Positions 45,845-55,549 of a stretch of 64,000 nt of DNA are shown here, in pieces (positions within the stretch are counted from its first letter, which is position 1; every line of letters begins with the position of its first letter). Origin of the DNA: Nostoc sp. UHCC 0302 (GTDB lineage: Bacteria > Cyanobacteriota > Cyanobacteriia > Cyanobacteriales > Nostocaceae). The notes below the pieces were generated by a model. The model was not told the origin of the DNA. It saw only the letters and a list, made by a program, of their open reading frames with translations, and did not search any database. A program made the translations under genes and the position numbers. Location: contig NZ_CP151099.1 in the NCBI RefSeq assembly GCF_038096175.1, forward strand, positions 7,480,001 through 7,544,000, given 5' to 3'.

Positions 45845-46018
45845 ATGGCTGTTCCTAAGAAGAAAACTTCCAAGTCCAAACGAGATAAACGCCGAGCTAC
45901 CTGGAGGCACAAAGCTGTTGTTGAAGCTCAAAAAGCTCTCTCTTTGGGCAAATCGATTTTGACTGGACGTTCTACGTTTGTCTATCCAGCTGCTGAAGAA
46001 GAGGAAGAAGAATCATAA
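45845..46018 (+). CDS. rpmF: 50S ribosomal protein L32
   Basis: 57 residues starting [20 protein letters not shown]. The basic N-terminal half and acidic C-terminus (EEEEEES) are typical of cyanobacterial L32. It lacks the zinc-ribbon cysteines, as in other cyanobacterial copies. ATG 45845 is preferred over upstream in-frame starts because the family begins MAVPKKKTS. Confidence 0.96.
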   Translation: MAVPKKKTSKSKRDKRRATWRHKAVVEAQKALSLGKSILTGRSTFVYPAAEEEEEES

Positions 46019-46195
46019 AACTTCGCAGGAGTTTGGAAAAGAAGGTTTAGCAGGTTAACCTGCTTTTCAAAAAGTCCCTGCGGCATGAGCCGCTGGGAGT
46101 GATAAATAACAAGTAAAGTATCTGGTACTTGCTTTTCGCTACTTAGCAAAAAAGCTTTTAACTATCTTGAAAAAACTTATTTTTCTACGACTATT

Positions 46196-46801
46196 ATGCT
46201 AGGAAAATTTTTTCAGAAACCAGAGAAGGAAGAGGGCGATCGCGTTCCTCCAGGTCAGCATCTTGCCAAAGGCTTTCCTGTATTGACTTATAGTGCAACA
46301 CCCCAAGTCAATGCCCAAGAGTGGGAGTTTCGGGTTTGGGGTTTAGCCAAACCTGTCACCTTTACTTGGTCAGACTTTATGGCACTACCTCAACATGAGT
46401 TTACAGCGGACTTCCACTGTGTAACGCGCTGGTCTAAATTGGATGTCAAATGGACTGGCATTAAAGTCACAGACTTCATGGGCTTAGTTGAGGTAGATCC
46501 CAAAGCAGCGCATATTATGGAACACTGCTATGGTGGTTACACTACAAATATCTCAATAGAAGACTTTGTACGGGAAGAAAACTTCTTTGCCTTTAAAGTT
46601 TTTGGCGAGGAATTACCATCTGAACATGGTGGGCCGATGCGTCTAGTTGTTCCCCATCTCTACGCTTGGAAAAGTGCTAAGTGGATTAATGGTTTAGAGT
46701 TTCTAAATCGCGAAGAACTGGGTTTTTGGGAGCGTAATGGTTACCACCATCGTGGCGAACCCTGGGCAGAGGAACGTTATAGCAGCGCTTTTGGGTTTTA
46801 A
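46196..46801 (+). CDS. Sulfite oxidase-like (YedY/MsrP-type) molybdopterin oxidoreductase
   Basis: 201 residues. The molybdenum-cofactor domain has the ligating Cys75 in FHCVTRWSKLDVKWTG, preceded by WEFRVWGLAKPVTFTW, and followed by HGGPMRLVVPHLYAWKSAKWI. No Tat signal is present, so it is cytoplasmic, unlike E. coli MsrP. Small proteins of this form are common in cyanobacteria; the substrate is unknown. Ends at a perfect palindrome shared with the convergent aldehyde dehydrogenase gene. Confidence 0.9.
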   Translation: MLGKFFQKPEKEEGDRVPPGQHLAKGFPVLTYSATPQVNAQEWEFRVWGLAKPVTFTWSDFMALPQHEFTADFHCVTRWSKLDVKWTGIKVTDFMGLVEVDPKAAHIMEHCYGGYTTNISIEDFVREENFFAFKVFGEELPSEHGGPMRLVVPHLYAWKSAKWINGLEFLNREELGFWERNGYHHRGEPWAEERYSSAFGF

Positions 46802-46805
46802 TATT

Positions 46806-46833
46806 TAGGAGACGCGATTAATCGCGTCTCCTA
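46806..46833. terminator. Palindromic bidirectional terminator candidate
   Basis: A perfect 28-bp palindrome (half-site TAGGAGACGCGATT) lies in the 42-bp gap between two convergent genes. A short T-rich tract follows on the plus side. It is one of the AGACGCG-family repeats seen across the window. Confidence 0.5.
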
Positions 46834-46843
46834 ATTTTATTCT

Positions 46844-48232
46844 TCACTTTTGTCCTAAAAGTCGCTTGAGAAAAGCCAATTTGCCCTTGTAGGGAGCGTA
46901 CCGCCATTTTAACTCTAGCCAAAAAGAGTTTTGCAGTACGCTTTTGTCATGAGAAAAAGTGTCAAAACTAGCTTTACCATGATAGCTGCCAATACCGCTA
47001 TCACCTACACCGCCAAATGGTAAAGATGAGACGCCAAACTGCATAACTGTGTCGTTAATGCACACTCCACCAGATGAAGTTTCCTGCAAAACTCGCTTTT
47101 GCAGGTTTTCATTTTGAGAAAACAAGTATAAAGCTAAAGGCTTTGGCCGAGAGTTAATTAAAGCGATCGCTTCCGCAATATCAGTATATTCAATTATAGG
47201 TAAAATAGGGCCAAAAATTTCCTCCTGCATAATGGGATGTTCTAAAGAAACATGATCAATTAATGTGGGAGCAATATAACGCTCTGAAGGTTTAGTTTCT
47301 CCACCAATAATAACTTCACCATCTTTAAGAAAGTTAACTAATCTATCAAATTGTTTTTGATTAATAATCCTGGCATAATCTGGACTATGAACTGGATTAT
47401 CACCATAAAATTCTTTGAGGCATTTTTGTAGCCCATCTACTAAATTTTGTTTGATTTTTTTATTAACTAAAAGATAGTCAGGTGCGATACAAGTTTGCCC
47501 AGCATTTAAAAACTTACCCCATGTAATTCGTCTGACGGTATGCTCAAGATTAATATCAGTATCCACAATACAAGGACTTTTGCCGCCCAATTCTAAAGTA
47601 ACTGGTGTAAGATGTTTTGCTGCCGCTTCCATGATGATTTTACCCACGGCTGTACCACCAGTAAAAAAGATATGATCAAACTTTTCAGCCAATAGTTTTT
47701 GGCTTGTTTCTATACCTCCTTCTAAGGCTGCAATATAAGTTGGCTCGAAATATTTAGTAATCATTTCAGCTATGATGCTGGAGGTGTGAGGGGCAAGTTC
47801 TGAAGGTTTGATAACTGCACAATTTCCTGCTGCGATCGCACCTATTAAAGGTGAGATAATTAATTGAAATGGATAGTTCCAAGCACCAATAATCAAAACC
47901 ACACCAAGGGGTTCTGGATAAATTTTGGCTGAGTATGAAAAGAATTCCCAGGGAACTGCTGCTTTTCTTGGCTTAGTCCAATTAAAGAGATTTTTTATTA
48001 CATAATCAATCTCTTTAATTGAGAAAATTTCTGTAGCATAAATTTCAAACTCTGGTTTATGTAAATCAGCTTGTAATGCTTGGATTATTGCTTGTTCGTA
48101 TTCACTAATTGCTTGCTTAAGAATTTTTAGTTGTTCAATACGAAAATTAACATCTTTAGTTTTGCCATTATTAAAAAACTCCCGCTGGCTAAATATAATT
48201 TTAGAAAACTCTGATAATTCAACAGTATTCAT
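46844..48232 (-). CDS. Aldehyde dehydrogenase (class 3-like)
   Basis: 462 residues. PWNYPFQLIISPLIGAIAAGN-type cofactor region, IFFTGGTAVGK, catalytic Glu in VTLELGGKSP and catalytic Cys in NAGQTCIAPDY; EEIFGPILP and the C-terminal GSYHGKASFDTFSH follow. The shorter ALDH3-like form in cyanobacteria oxidises fatty aldehydes or apocarotenals (as in Synechocystis Slr0091); that specific role is inferred. The C-terminus (KGKLAFLKRLLGQK) is basic and could touch the membrane. The gene is single. Confidence 0.94.
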   Translation of the reverse strand: MNTVELSEFSKIIFSQREFFNNGKTKDVNFRIEQLKILKQAISEYEQAIIQALQADLHKPEFEIYATEIFSIKEIDYVIKNLFNWTKPRKAAVPWEFFSYSAKIYPEPLGVVLIIGAWNYPFQLIISPLIGAIAAGNCAVIKPSELAPHTSSIIAEMITKYFEPTYIAALEGGIETSQKLLAEKFDHIFFTGGTAVGKIIMEAAAKHLTPVTLELGGKSPCIVDTDINLEHTVRRITWGKFLNAGQTCIAPDYLLVNKKIKQNLVDGLQKCLKEFYGDNPVHSPDYARIINQKQFDRLVNFLKDGEVIIGGETKPSERYIAPTLIDHVSLEHPIMQEEIFGPILPIIEYTDIAEAIALINSRPKPLALYLFSQNENLQKRVLQETSSGGVCINDTVMQFGVSSLPFGGVGDSGIGSYHGKASFDTFSHDKSVLQNSFWLELKWRYAPYKGKLAFLKRLLGQK

Positions 48233-48408
48233 GTTTTCCTTATGTAAAAATATGGATTTCCTAACAGGATTATTGGATTAGTATATTTAAGTAATTAATA
48301 TTAATATTTTGAATTATCAAAATATTAATACTTTTTGATGGGGAAATAGTAGTAAGTAATGATAAATTATTAACAAACAAGATTGCGAATTACATAATTC
48401 AGATTTTT

Positions 48409-49554
48409 TTATGGTTTGACGGGTAGAATTACAATAAATACACTACCTTTACCCAACTCGGAATTTAGTAGGATACTGCCTTGATGTGCTTCGACAATTC
48501 GGCGAGATAGATACAGCCCTAAACCACTACCAGAACGCTTGTGGCTGCCTTGTCGAAATCGTTCAAATATAGTGGATTGTTCTTCAGGAGCAATACCTGA
48601 GCCAGTATCTATAATCTCAACGGTAATGTAATCAACAGAATTGGGATTAGAAGATAACTGAGAAAGCTGGCTTTTACCGAACTGAGGTTGGGAAGCAAGA
48701 CGAATAGTTATAGACCCAGAGTCTGTAAATTTGATAGCATTGCCGATTAAGTTGGTAAACAGACGATGTAATTCTAAGCGATCGCCCTTCACAATTTTTG
48801 TGCGTGACTCTTCAGTAAAATCTAGATTAAGGGACAGTATTTTGTCTTGAGCTAAGGGTGATAATTCTCCAGCCACCTCTTGTAGTAACTGGCTGAGATT
48901 CACTGGTTGAAATGCTAAGGTTTTGCGACCTGCTTCAAAGCGATAAACTTCTAATAAAGTATTAACCATAGAAAGCAGATTGATATTGCTGCGAGCCATG
49001 ATTGCAATTACTTCCTGCATTTGCGGTGATAATGCTCCTAAAGCACCCTGCTGAAACAGCGCCAACATTCGATCAGCGGCGACTAAGGGAGTACGTAAGT
49101 CATGGGTGAGACGGGAAACAAAATCTTCTCGTTGGCGGGCAATTTCATCACGTTCATCCATACTGTGCTTCAAGCGTAGGAGCGATCGCACTCTTGCCAA
49201 CAATTCGTCTACTGTAACAGGCTTGCGGATAAAATCATCAGCACCCAAGTCTAATCCGTGGGCGACATTGGGCGCATCGTGAGCAGTTATCAACAATATC
49301 GGGATATATTGCGGCAATTTCATATCTCCACGAATATGCTTAGTGACTTCGTAGCCATCCATTCCTGGCATCATCAGATCCAGCAACACCAAATCACAAG
49401 GCGATGCTTTCAGTTGTGCTAATGCTGAAATCCCATTTTCTGCGGTGCTAATCGTGTAGCCTTCTTCCTCCAAAATAGTTTTAATCAAGAACACGTTATC
49501 AGGAGAGTCATCGACAACCAAAATTTTGTCAGAACGAGAAGATGGTGAATTCAT
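48409..49554 (-). CDS. Receiver-domain histidine kinase (hybrid)
   Basis: 381 residues. The N-terminal receiver has phospho-acceptor Asp59 (LVLLDLMMPGMDGYE) and Lys in IRKPVTVDE. It is followed by a HisKA helix with His151 (SRLTHDLRTPLVA) and a HATPase domain with N-box TNLIGNAIKFTD, G1 DTGSGI and G2 GSGLGLY. No input or membrane domain, so its receiver is presumably driven by another kinase. No cognate regulator is adjacent. Confidence 0.93.
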   Translation of the reverse strand: MNSPSSRSDKILVVDDSPDNVFLIKTILEEEGYTISTAENGISALAQLKASPCDLVLLDLMMPGMDGYEVTKHIRGDMKLPQYIPILLITAHDAPNVAHGLDLGADDFIRKPVTVDELLARVRSLLRLKHSMDERDEIARQREDFVSRLTHDLRTPLVAADRMLALFQQGALGALSPQMQEVIAIMARSNINLLSMVNTLLEVYRFEAGRKTLAFQPVNLSQLLQEVAGELSPLAQDKILSLNLDFTEESRTKIVKGDRLELHRLFTNLIGNAIKFTDSGSITIRLASQPQFGKSQLSQLSSNPNSVDYITVEIIDTGSGIAPEEQSTIFERFRQGSHKRSGSGLGLYLSRRIVEAHQGSILLNSELGKGSVFIVILPVKP

Positions 49555-49593
49555 GTTGCAGTTAAGTGGGAGTAAAAGTAAATTTTTGTGAGA

Positions 49594-49824
49594 TTAGATA
49601 TATTTATATGAAATTGTGTCTAAAACTTTCACTTGATCTCCCATTTCAAAAATATTATTTCCTGAGAATTTAGTATCAAAAGACTGTGGAAGTTTTGTCA
49701 GGTTCAACTGTAATGGTTTTTTGCCAAATAATAACTCACTAATAGAATTATGGCTGATAAAATTTTGGGGATGTAAATGCGTAGGCGATCGCTGCAAGGG
49801 AAAAGTATTTTCTAAGTTAATCAC
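49594..49824 (-). CDS. Short ORF, uncertain
   Basis: 76 residues, no recognised motif (GNNIFEMGDQVKVLDTISYKYI at the end might be a beta-strand fragment). Possibly a decayed gene in the accessory patch between the kinase and the NACHT module. Low confidence that it is translated. Confidence 0.25.
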   Translation of the reverse strand: MINLENTFPLQRSPTHLHPQNFISHNSISELLFGKKPLQLNLTKLPQSFDTKFSGNNIFEMGDQVKVLDTISYKYI

Positions 49825-49946
49825 AGCTGCTTACTTCTAATGGTAGAGTGAGCTTCCCGTAAGTAGGATAGCCCCTGAACAGCATTCTGCACAATTCGTT
49901 TTCTAAATGAGGTGCATAAAAGAAGCGGTTGTTTGCCTCTCTAAAA

Positions 49947-50177
49947 TTAACCATGAGTTTCTAAATCATCGTCTTGTGGTGATTTTGGTAAAAATTTTGG
50001 GGAAGTTTTGAGCAAAATCCAATCAAGATAGAGTACAAGAATCTGCATCTTCAAAAAGTGGTTGAGGCGTTTGAAGTTGTCATCCTTCAGCACCCATGTC
50101 CAAAATTTTTCCAGTAGTAGCCCAAATATAACTTCAACAGACTTATTTAGAAGTAAGGGGATTAGCGTTTCCAGCAT
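49947..50177 (-). CDS. Mini-ORF divergent from NACHT gene, copy 2 (unknown)
   Basis: 76 residues, paralogue of the mini-ORF at 24463-24669. Shared: MLETLIPL, NKSVEV, LLEKF, WVL, then FLKMQILVLYLDW. Hydrophobic helix at 1-30, basic/charged middle, second hydrophobic helix at about 42-58; a less conserved acidic tail (PQDDDLETHG) is longer here. Same divergent arrangement with a NACHT gene, the same hairpin over the start and the same heptamer array. Both copies keep an intact frame even though its NACHT neighbour carries a stop. Confidence 0.7.
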   Translation of the reverse strand: MLETLIPLLLNKSVEVIFGLLLEKFWTWVLKDDNFKRLNHFLKMQILVLYLDWILLKTSPKFLPKSPQDDDLETHG

Positions 50178-50216
50178 TGCGACAACCTCAGTTGCTTGAC
50201 TGAGTTCAATATCGCA
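50178..50216 (-). promoter_or_regulatory. Hairpin overlapping the mini-ORF ribosome-binding site, copy 2
   Basis: On the minus strand the arms TGCGA (50182-50178 as read on the complementary side) / TCGCA (50212-50216) enclose CTCAGT (50187-50192) / ACTGAG (50199-50204), with GAGG of the ribosome-binding site in the arm nearest the ATG. The layout matches copy 1 nearly base for base. Confidence 0.55.
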
Positions 50217-50239
50217 ATTTTGTTTTGTGGTTATTTATT

Positions 50240-50286
50240 TGACTTATGGTGACTTAGATTGACTTGTCTTGACATATCGTGACTAA
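50240..50286. promoter_or_regulatory. Array of five heptamers at exact 10-bp period, NACHT copy 2
   Basis: TGACTTA (50240), TGACTTA (50250), TGACTTG (50260), TGACATA (50270) and TGACTAA (50280) start exactly 10 bp apart, preceded by TTATTTAT. Same unit, period and orientation relative to the NACHT gene as at 24364-24400, but with one more, more degenerate unit. Confidence 0.78.
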
Positions 50287-50345
50287 CTGCAAATCTTTGA
50301 AAACCCAAGCTAGACTTAACTTTAAGGCGATTTCATCCTAGATAT

Positions 50346-52682
50346 ATGTCATTATCCAGAGACTTCCTTACACAACTAGAGCAATACAGCGAATTGTCAA
50401 ATAGAGAAAAGGCAGTTTTTGTGGAAATCTTTGGTAATAGCAAGAGCCGAGTCGAAGTGACACAAGTGCTTCACATCTCTGAAAGCAATCTCAGTAGTTG
50501 CCTGACAGGTATTTACAAGAAGTTCAGTATTAGTGGCAGTGGGCCTGTAAAAGAAAGCCGCTTACGGGAGTATCTCCAAAAGCGATATTCACAGCAAAAA
50601 CCTGCTGATAGCTCAACTGCCAATATTGCAGAGGATGATATTGATGTTCTAGTTCAAGAAATCCGGGAAAAGGTGAAACCCAGCATCAAAGAAAAATGTG
50701 GAACCATGCGGGTGCTGGATATGGATCAGCCTATTGAGTTAACCGGAGAGCGAGGTATCTATACTAATGTCAACATTCTGGAGAAAATTACGGGACGCAG
50801 GCGATTAGATATCTGTGAACTGCTGCAAAACAGTCATCCTGATGAATTTGATCGTTTTGGGCTTAGCCAAGTTACTGAGAAGCGAGTGCTAGGTTTGGAA
50901 GCAGTGCAACGTCACAACAAGCTAATGGTTTTAGGCAAACCCGGAGCTGGGAAGACCACCTTTTTAAAGTACTTGGCGATGCAATGCATTGAGGGACAGT
51001 ATTTGACCAACAGAATTCCTTTTTTTATTACCCTCAAAGAGTTTGCGGAAGAATTTCAACAGCCAGATATTCTAGAATATATTGTTCAAAAATTATCAGT
51101 ATGTGGAGTACATGATGAAAAAGAGAAAGCAGAGCAACTCTTGCGACACGGTAAAGTATTGGTGTTACTAGATGGATTAGATGAAGTTCGGGAAGAAGAT
51201 ACAAAAAGAATATTACGGCAAATTCTGGAGTTTTCTGAGGATTTTCATGCCAACCAGTTTGTTATTACCTGTCGCATAGCTTCTAAGGAATACATTTTTG
51301 AGAAGTTTACTGAAGTAGAAATGGCAGATTTTGACAAGGAGTAAATCGCTATTCTTGCACAAAATTGGTTTCGGTTAGTTGACCCCGTAAAAGCTGAAAG
51401 ACTTATCAAAAAACTACAAGATAACGAGCCGATTCAAGAATTAGCCACTAATCCACTATTGTTAACACTACTTTGTTTAGTGTTTGGAGAAAATGCAGAT
51501 TTTCCAGCTAATCGCTCCGAACTTTATAAAGAAGGGTTGGATATCTTGTTAAAAAAATGGGATGCTAAACGCAATATTGAGCGCGATCAAGTATATAGAA
51601 ATCTGTCACGGCACCGCAAGGAAGATTTGTTAAGTCAAATTGCTCTGGCTACCTTTGAACGTAAGGAGTATTTTTTTAAGCAAAGAAATATTGAGGTATA
51701 TATTAGTGATTTTATCTACAACTTACATGATGCTCGTACTGAACCACAGGAATTAGAACTAGATAGCGAAGTGGTTTTAAAATCTATTGAATCACAGCAT
51801 GGACTATTGATTGAACGGGCAAAGGGAATATATTCTTTTTCACATCTTACATTTCAAGAGTATTTCACCGCTAGAGAAATTGTTGCTAGTTCTACCTCGG
51901 AAAATTTAGTAGAACATATCACGGAGACACGCTGGCGAGAGGTCTTTTTGCTCACTGTGGGTATGATGCAGAAGGCAGATGATTTGGTGCAATTGATGAA
52001 GCAAAAGATTGATGATTTGATTGCGTCAGATAAAAAGTTGCAGCAGTTTCTTATCTGGCTGAATCAAAAATCACTTTCTGTAGAACTTCCCTATAAGCTT
52101 GCCGCAGTTCGAGCTTTTTACTTTGATTATGACCTTATGGGTGATTTTAATGGGGTTTACCTCACTCTTCCATACGCCCTCGAATCACGATTGGCTGACG
52201 ATGATGACTTGATTTTAAACTTTGAATATAACAAAATTGAAGAGCTGCGCGAAATTGCTCTTGATCATAATCTTGTAACTTCTCTTAATTTAGCTTTTGA
52301 ATTTAAATATGTAGACCAAGTAGAAGGATTTATTTATAGTGCTTTATATTGCCTTCATGACTGCAATTTCAAGAGATTATTACAGATGCTTTATGAGCAG
52401 TTGCCTGAAGTAGATGAATATGAGGTGGGCAAATCTAAATGGAATCACCAAGCTTGGAGTAAGCAACTCAGATCATTGATGATTGAACATCGCAACATTG
52501 GGCATGACTGGCAGTTCAATCATTCACAAAAAGAATTATTGCGTTGGTACTATGATGCTAATTTACTTCTTGTAGATTGTCTCAATAGTGATTGTTATAT
52601 CAGCCGTGAAATTAGGCAGGAAATTGAAGATACTTTGCTGTTACCAATGAATGAATTAAAAAGTAAAAGCTTTTTAGATTAG
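50346..52682 (+). pseudogene. HTH-NACHT protein gene, copy 2, with one in-frame stop
   Basis: A 778-codon frame broken only by TAA at 51342-51344 (codon 333). Copy 1 reads DEKQIAIFAQNWF where this copy reads DKE*IAILAQNWF, so CAA changed to TAA. The HTH (about 15-80), Walker A GKPGAGKT (197-204) and Walker B LVLLDGLDE are intact before the stop; FSHLTFQEYFTAREI and the C-terminal cap IRQEIEDTLLLP after it. Everything but this codon looks functional. Separate translation of two parts or readthrough is possible; recent inactivation is simplest. Confidence 0.85.
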
Positions 52683-52697
52683 AGTTGTTTTCTATTA

Positions 52698-52814
52698 TCA
52701 ATATCGATGAGAGTCTAATATCTTCTCAATTTCCTGCCAGTCTTGATAATTAATTATCACTTCTAGCGGACGTATAGCTTCATCAGTCACAATTTTTTTC
52801 TTAAAAGGTAACAT
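52698..52814 (-). CDS. 38-residue Phd-like antitoxin fragment
   Basis: MLPFKKKIVTDEAIRPLEV then IINYQDWQEIEKILDSHRY and stop. The pattern (K-K-x-I-V-T-D-E-x-x-R-P-x-x-V-x-I-x-Y-x-D-W-x-x-I-E-x-I-L) resembles the core of short cyanobacterial Phd/YefM-type antitoxins, about half the normal length. No toxin gene adjoins it. It may be a remnant or a true small protein. Confidence 0.45.
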   Translation of the reverse strand: MLPFKKKIVTDEAIRPLEVIINYQDWQEIEKILDSHRY

Positions 52815-52875
52815 TGTTCTTGGCTTCAAATGCAAACTATCATTATTTGATCGTAACTTTAAAACAAGTCATTAC

Positions 52876-53073
52876 TCATTCCTCAGAGGCGATACTATCC
52901 AAAAGTTTTTGGAATTCTGCTGTGGAAGGAATTGCGATCGCTATTTTGAGCAGCTTTCTCAGCACACATAAATCATTAATTCCATTAACAAACTCGATAA
53001 TTGAGCTTGGCACTTCTCCAAACTGCGTCTCTAGAACTTTCGATAATTCCTTCTTAGTAACTTCTGACTTCAA
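52876..53073 (-). CDS. Short ORF resembling the C-terminal tail of a Rpn/DUF4351-type protein
   Basis: 65 residues: KKELSKVLETQFGEVPSSI, IEFVNGINDLCVLRKLLKIAI and AIPSTAEFQKLLDSIASEE. The FGEVP ... NGIxDLxxLxxLLxxAI pattern recalls the C-terminus of cyanobacterial Rpn/PD-(D/E)XK-type proteins. The N-terminal bulk is absent (ureC lies upstream), so this is probably a remnant. Confidence 0.35.
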   Translation of the reverse strand: MKSEVTKKELSKVLETQFGEVPSSIIEFVNGINDLCVLRKLLKIAIAIPSTAEFQKLLDSIASEE

Positions 53074-53092
53074 TAGATTGGTCTGTGATCAA

Positions 53093-54808
53093 CTAAAACA
53101 AAAAGTACCTCTGCGCCATTGGTAAAACTGTCGCAGGTTCACAAATCAGCAGCTCTCCATCTGCCTTCACTTCATAGGTTTCTGGATCTACTTCAATGTG
53201 TGGTAATGCATCATTTAGCTTCATATCCCGCTTACTCAATTGGCGGGTTCCAGAAACGGCAACAGCCGTTTTCTGTAAACGTAGCTGGCTGGGAATTTCT
53301 TGCTCTAATGCTGATTGCGAAACAAAAGTTAACGATGTGGCATTCTTCGCACCTGCAAAACTGCCAAACATTGGTCGCATATGCACAGGTTGCGGTGTAG
53401 GAATACTAGCGTTAGCATCACCCATTTGCGACCATGCAATCATTCCACCTTTAATCACTATCTCCGGTTTCACGCCAAAAAACGCCGGACGCCACAAACA
53501 CAAATCTGCTAGTTTCCCCTCTTCCACTGAACCCACATATTGCGCTATTCCGTGGGTAATTGCTGGGTTTATAGTGTACTTTGCAACATACCTTTTTGCT
53601 CGGAAATTGTCTGCCCTTTGCTCTGTTCCTTGTGGGTTAAGAGTTCCCCGTTGCACCTTCATTTTGTGAGATGTCTGCCAGGTGCGAATTATCACTTCGC
53701 CTACCCTTCCCATTGCCTGGGAATCAGAAGAAATCATGCTAAATGCGCCTAAGTCGTGCAAAATGTCTTCAGCAGCAATGGTTTCTCGGCGGATGCGAGA
53801 TTCGGCAAAAGCAACATCTTCGGCGATCGCTGGGTCGAGGTGATGACATACCATCAACATATCCAGGTGTTCATCTAAGGTGTTGACGGTGTAAGGACGT
53901 GTCGGGTTGGTGGAAGATGGCAATACATTAGCTTGACTACAAACTTTGATAATGTCTGGTGCGTGTCCGCCGCCTGCACCCTCGGTGTGGTAGGTGTGGA
54001 TGGCACGATTCTTAAAAGCAGCGATCGTATCTTCGACAAATCCAGCTTCATTCAACGTATCAGTATGAATTGCTACTTGCACATCATATTCATCGGCAAT
54101 GCTGAGGCAGGTATCAATTGCTGCGGGTGTAGTTCCCCAGTCTTCATGTAGTTTTAACCCCATTGCACCGGCGGCTACTTGTTCTACAAGTCCTTGGGGT
54201 TGACTGGCGTTCCCTTTGCCCAAAAATCCTAAGTTAACAGGAAAAGCATCAGCAGCTTGCAGCATACGATAAATATTCCAAGGGCCGGGGGTGCAGGTAG
54301 TGGCATTTGTACCTGTGGCAGGGCCAGTACCGCCGCCGATCATAGTGGTAATACCGGAAGCGATCGCCACTTCTATCTGTTGAGGACAAATAAAATGAAT
54401 ATGTGCATCAATACCGCCAGCCGTGAGAATCATTCCTTCTCCGGCTAAAGCTTCAGTTCCAGGGCCAATAATAATATCTACATTGTCTTGAATATAAGGA
54501 TTTCCAGCTTTCCCAATTTTGAAAATATTGCCATCCTTAATGCCAATATCTGCTTTGACGATACCCCACCAATCGAGAATTAAAGCATTGGTAATTACTA
54601 AATCTACAGCACCATCGGCATTAGAAATTGGGGATTGTCCCATCCCATCCCTGATTACTTTACCGCCACCAAATTTCACTTCATCACCGTAGGTTGTGAA
54701 GTCATGTTCAACTTCAATAAATAATTCTGTATCTGCAAGTCGGACGCGATCGCCTACTGTAGGGCCGTAGGTTTCGGCGTAGGCGCGACGATCCATTCTG
54801 TAACTCAT
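53093..54808 (-). CDS. ureC: Urease subunit alpha
   Basis: 571 residues, full family length. Nickel ligands: HIHF in [14 protein letters not shown] (two His), carbamylated Lys in [12 protein letters not shown], further His in [10 protein letters not shown] and [14 protein letters not shown], and the catalytic-flap His in MVCHHLD. It hydrolyses urea to ammonia and carbamate, giving nitrogen to the cell. Last gene of ureD-A-B-C; the accessory ureE, ureF and ureG are not in the window. Confidence 0.98.
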   Translation of the reverse strand: MSYRMDRRAYAETYGPTVGDRVRLADTELFIEVEHDFTTYGDEVKFGGGKVIRDGMGQSPISNADGAVDLVITNALILDWWGIVKADIGIKDGNIFKIGKAGNPYIQDNVDIIIGPGTEALAGEGMILTAGGIDAHIHFICPQQIEVAIASGITTMIGGGTGPATGTNATTCTPGPWNIYRMLQAADAFPVNLGFLGKGNASQPQGLVEQVAAGAMGLKLHEDWGTTPAAIDTCLSIADEYDVQVAIHTDTLNEAGFVEDTIAAFKNRAIHTYHTEGAGGGHAPDIIKVCSQANVLPSSTNPTRPYTVNTLDEHLDMLMVCHHLDPAIAEDVAFAESRIRRETIAAEDILHDLGAFSMISSDSQAMGRVGEVIIRTWQTSHKMKVQRGTLNPQGTEQRADNFRAKRYVAKYTINPAITHGIAQYVGSVEEGKLADLCLWRPAFFGVKPEIVIKGGMIAWSQMGDANASIPTPQPVHMRPMFGSFAGAKNATSLTFVSQSALEQEIPSQLRLQKTAVAVSGTRQLSKRDMKLNDALPHIEVDPETYEVKADGELLICEPATVLPMAQRYFLF

Positions 54809-54886
54809 AAGTACTCCTGAAGAATTATCTAACCGCAGAGGCGCATTCGCCTTGGTCTCGTAGAGAAGAACGCAGAGAAGAGTTTT

Positions 54887-55198
54887 TTAAGAATCTAGTT
54901 GTCCGTTGATTTTGCTGTTGAAACCGTAGACTTGGCGGCTACCAACTAAGGGGACTAAAGTAATTTCTTTTTCATCACCTGGTTCAAAACGAACCGCTGT
55001 TCCTGCGGGGATATCGAGGCGCATTCCTCGCGCTTGTTTTCTCTCAAAAATTAAGGCGTTGTTGACTTCATAAAAGTGAAAGTGAGAACCGACTTGTATG
55101 GGGCGATCGCCTGTATTTGACACTTGCAATCTAATAGTAGAACGACCGACATTTAGTTCAATTTCGCCTTCTGGAACGATATATTCTCCTGGAATCAT
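54887..55198 (-). CDS. ureB: Urease subunit beta
   Basis: 103 residues: [61 protein letters not shown]. The usual length and all family landmarks are present. It packs against UreC in the (UreABC)3 complex. 78 bp before ureC and 29 bp after ureA on the same strand. Confidence 0.97.
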   Translation of the reverse strand: MIPGEYIVPEGEIELNVGRSTIRLQVSNTGDRPIQVGSHFHFYEVNNALIFERKQARGMRLDIPAGTAVRFEPGDEKEITLVPLVGSRQVYGFNSKINGQLDS

Positions 55199-55227
55199 AC
55201 TTTGCGCCTCTGCGCCTCTGCGTGAGA

Positions 55228-55530
55228 TTATCTAATTGGATTATGTACTGTCACCAACTTTGTGCCATCAGGAAAAGTCGCTTCTACTTGAACTTCATGC
55301 ACCATTTCTGGTATACCTTCCATTACCTCATCCCGCGTTAATAGCGTTGTCCCATAACTCATCAATTCTGCTACTGTTTGCCCATCTCTTGCACCTTCTA
55401 AAATAGCAGCAGAAATATAGGCAACTGCTTCCGGGTAATTCAGTTTTAAACCTCTTTCTTTACGTCTTTCCGCTAATAGCGCCGCTGTAAAAATTAACAG
55501 CTTATCTTTTTCCTGCGGCGTAAGTTGCAT
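55228..55530 (-). CDS. ureA: Urease subunit gamma
   Basis: 100 residues from ATG 55530 ([14 protein letters not shown]), the family start; the frame extends upstream into ureD, but a purine-rich GGAGAGAAGAA precedes this ATG. Landmarks: [48 protein letters not shown]-type ending. Structural subunit of urease. Confidence 0.96.
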   Translation of the reverse strand: MQLTPQEKDKLLIFTAALLAERRKERGLKLNYPEAVAYISAAILEGARDGQTVAELMSYGTTLLTRDEVMEGIPEMVHEVQVEATFPDGTKLVTVHNPIR

Positions 55531-55549
55531 TTCTTCTCTCCTCTGTGGT

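Noticed and set aside
53119-54448. Long open frames opposite ureC
   Set aside because: Shadows of the coding strand; no independent motifs or start signals.
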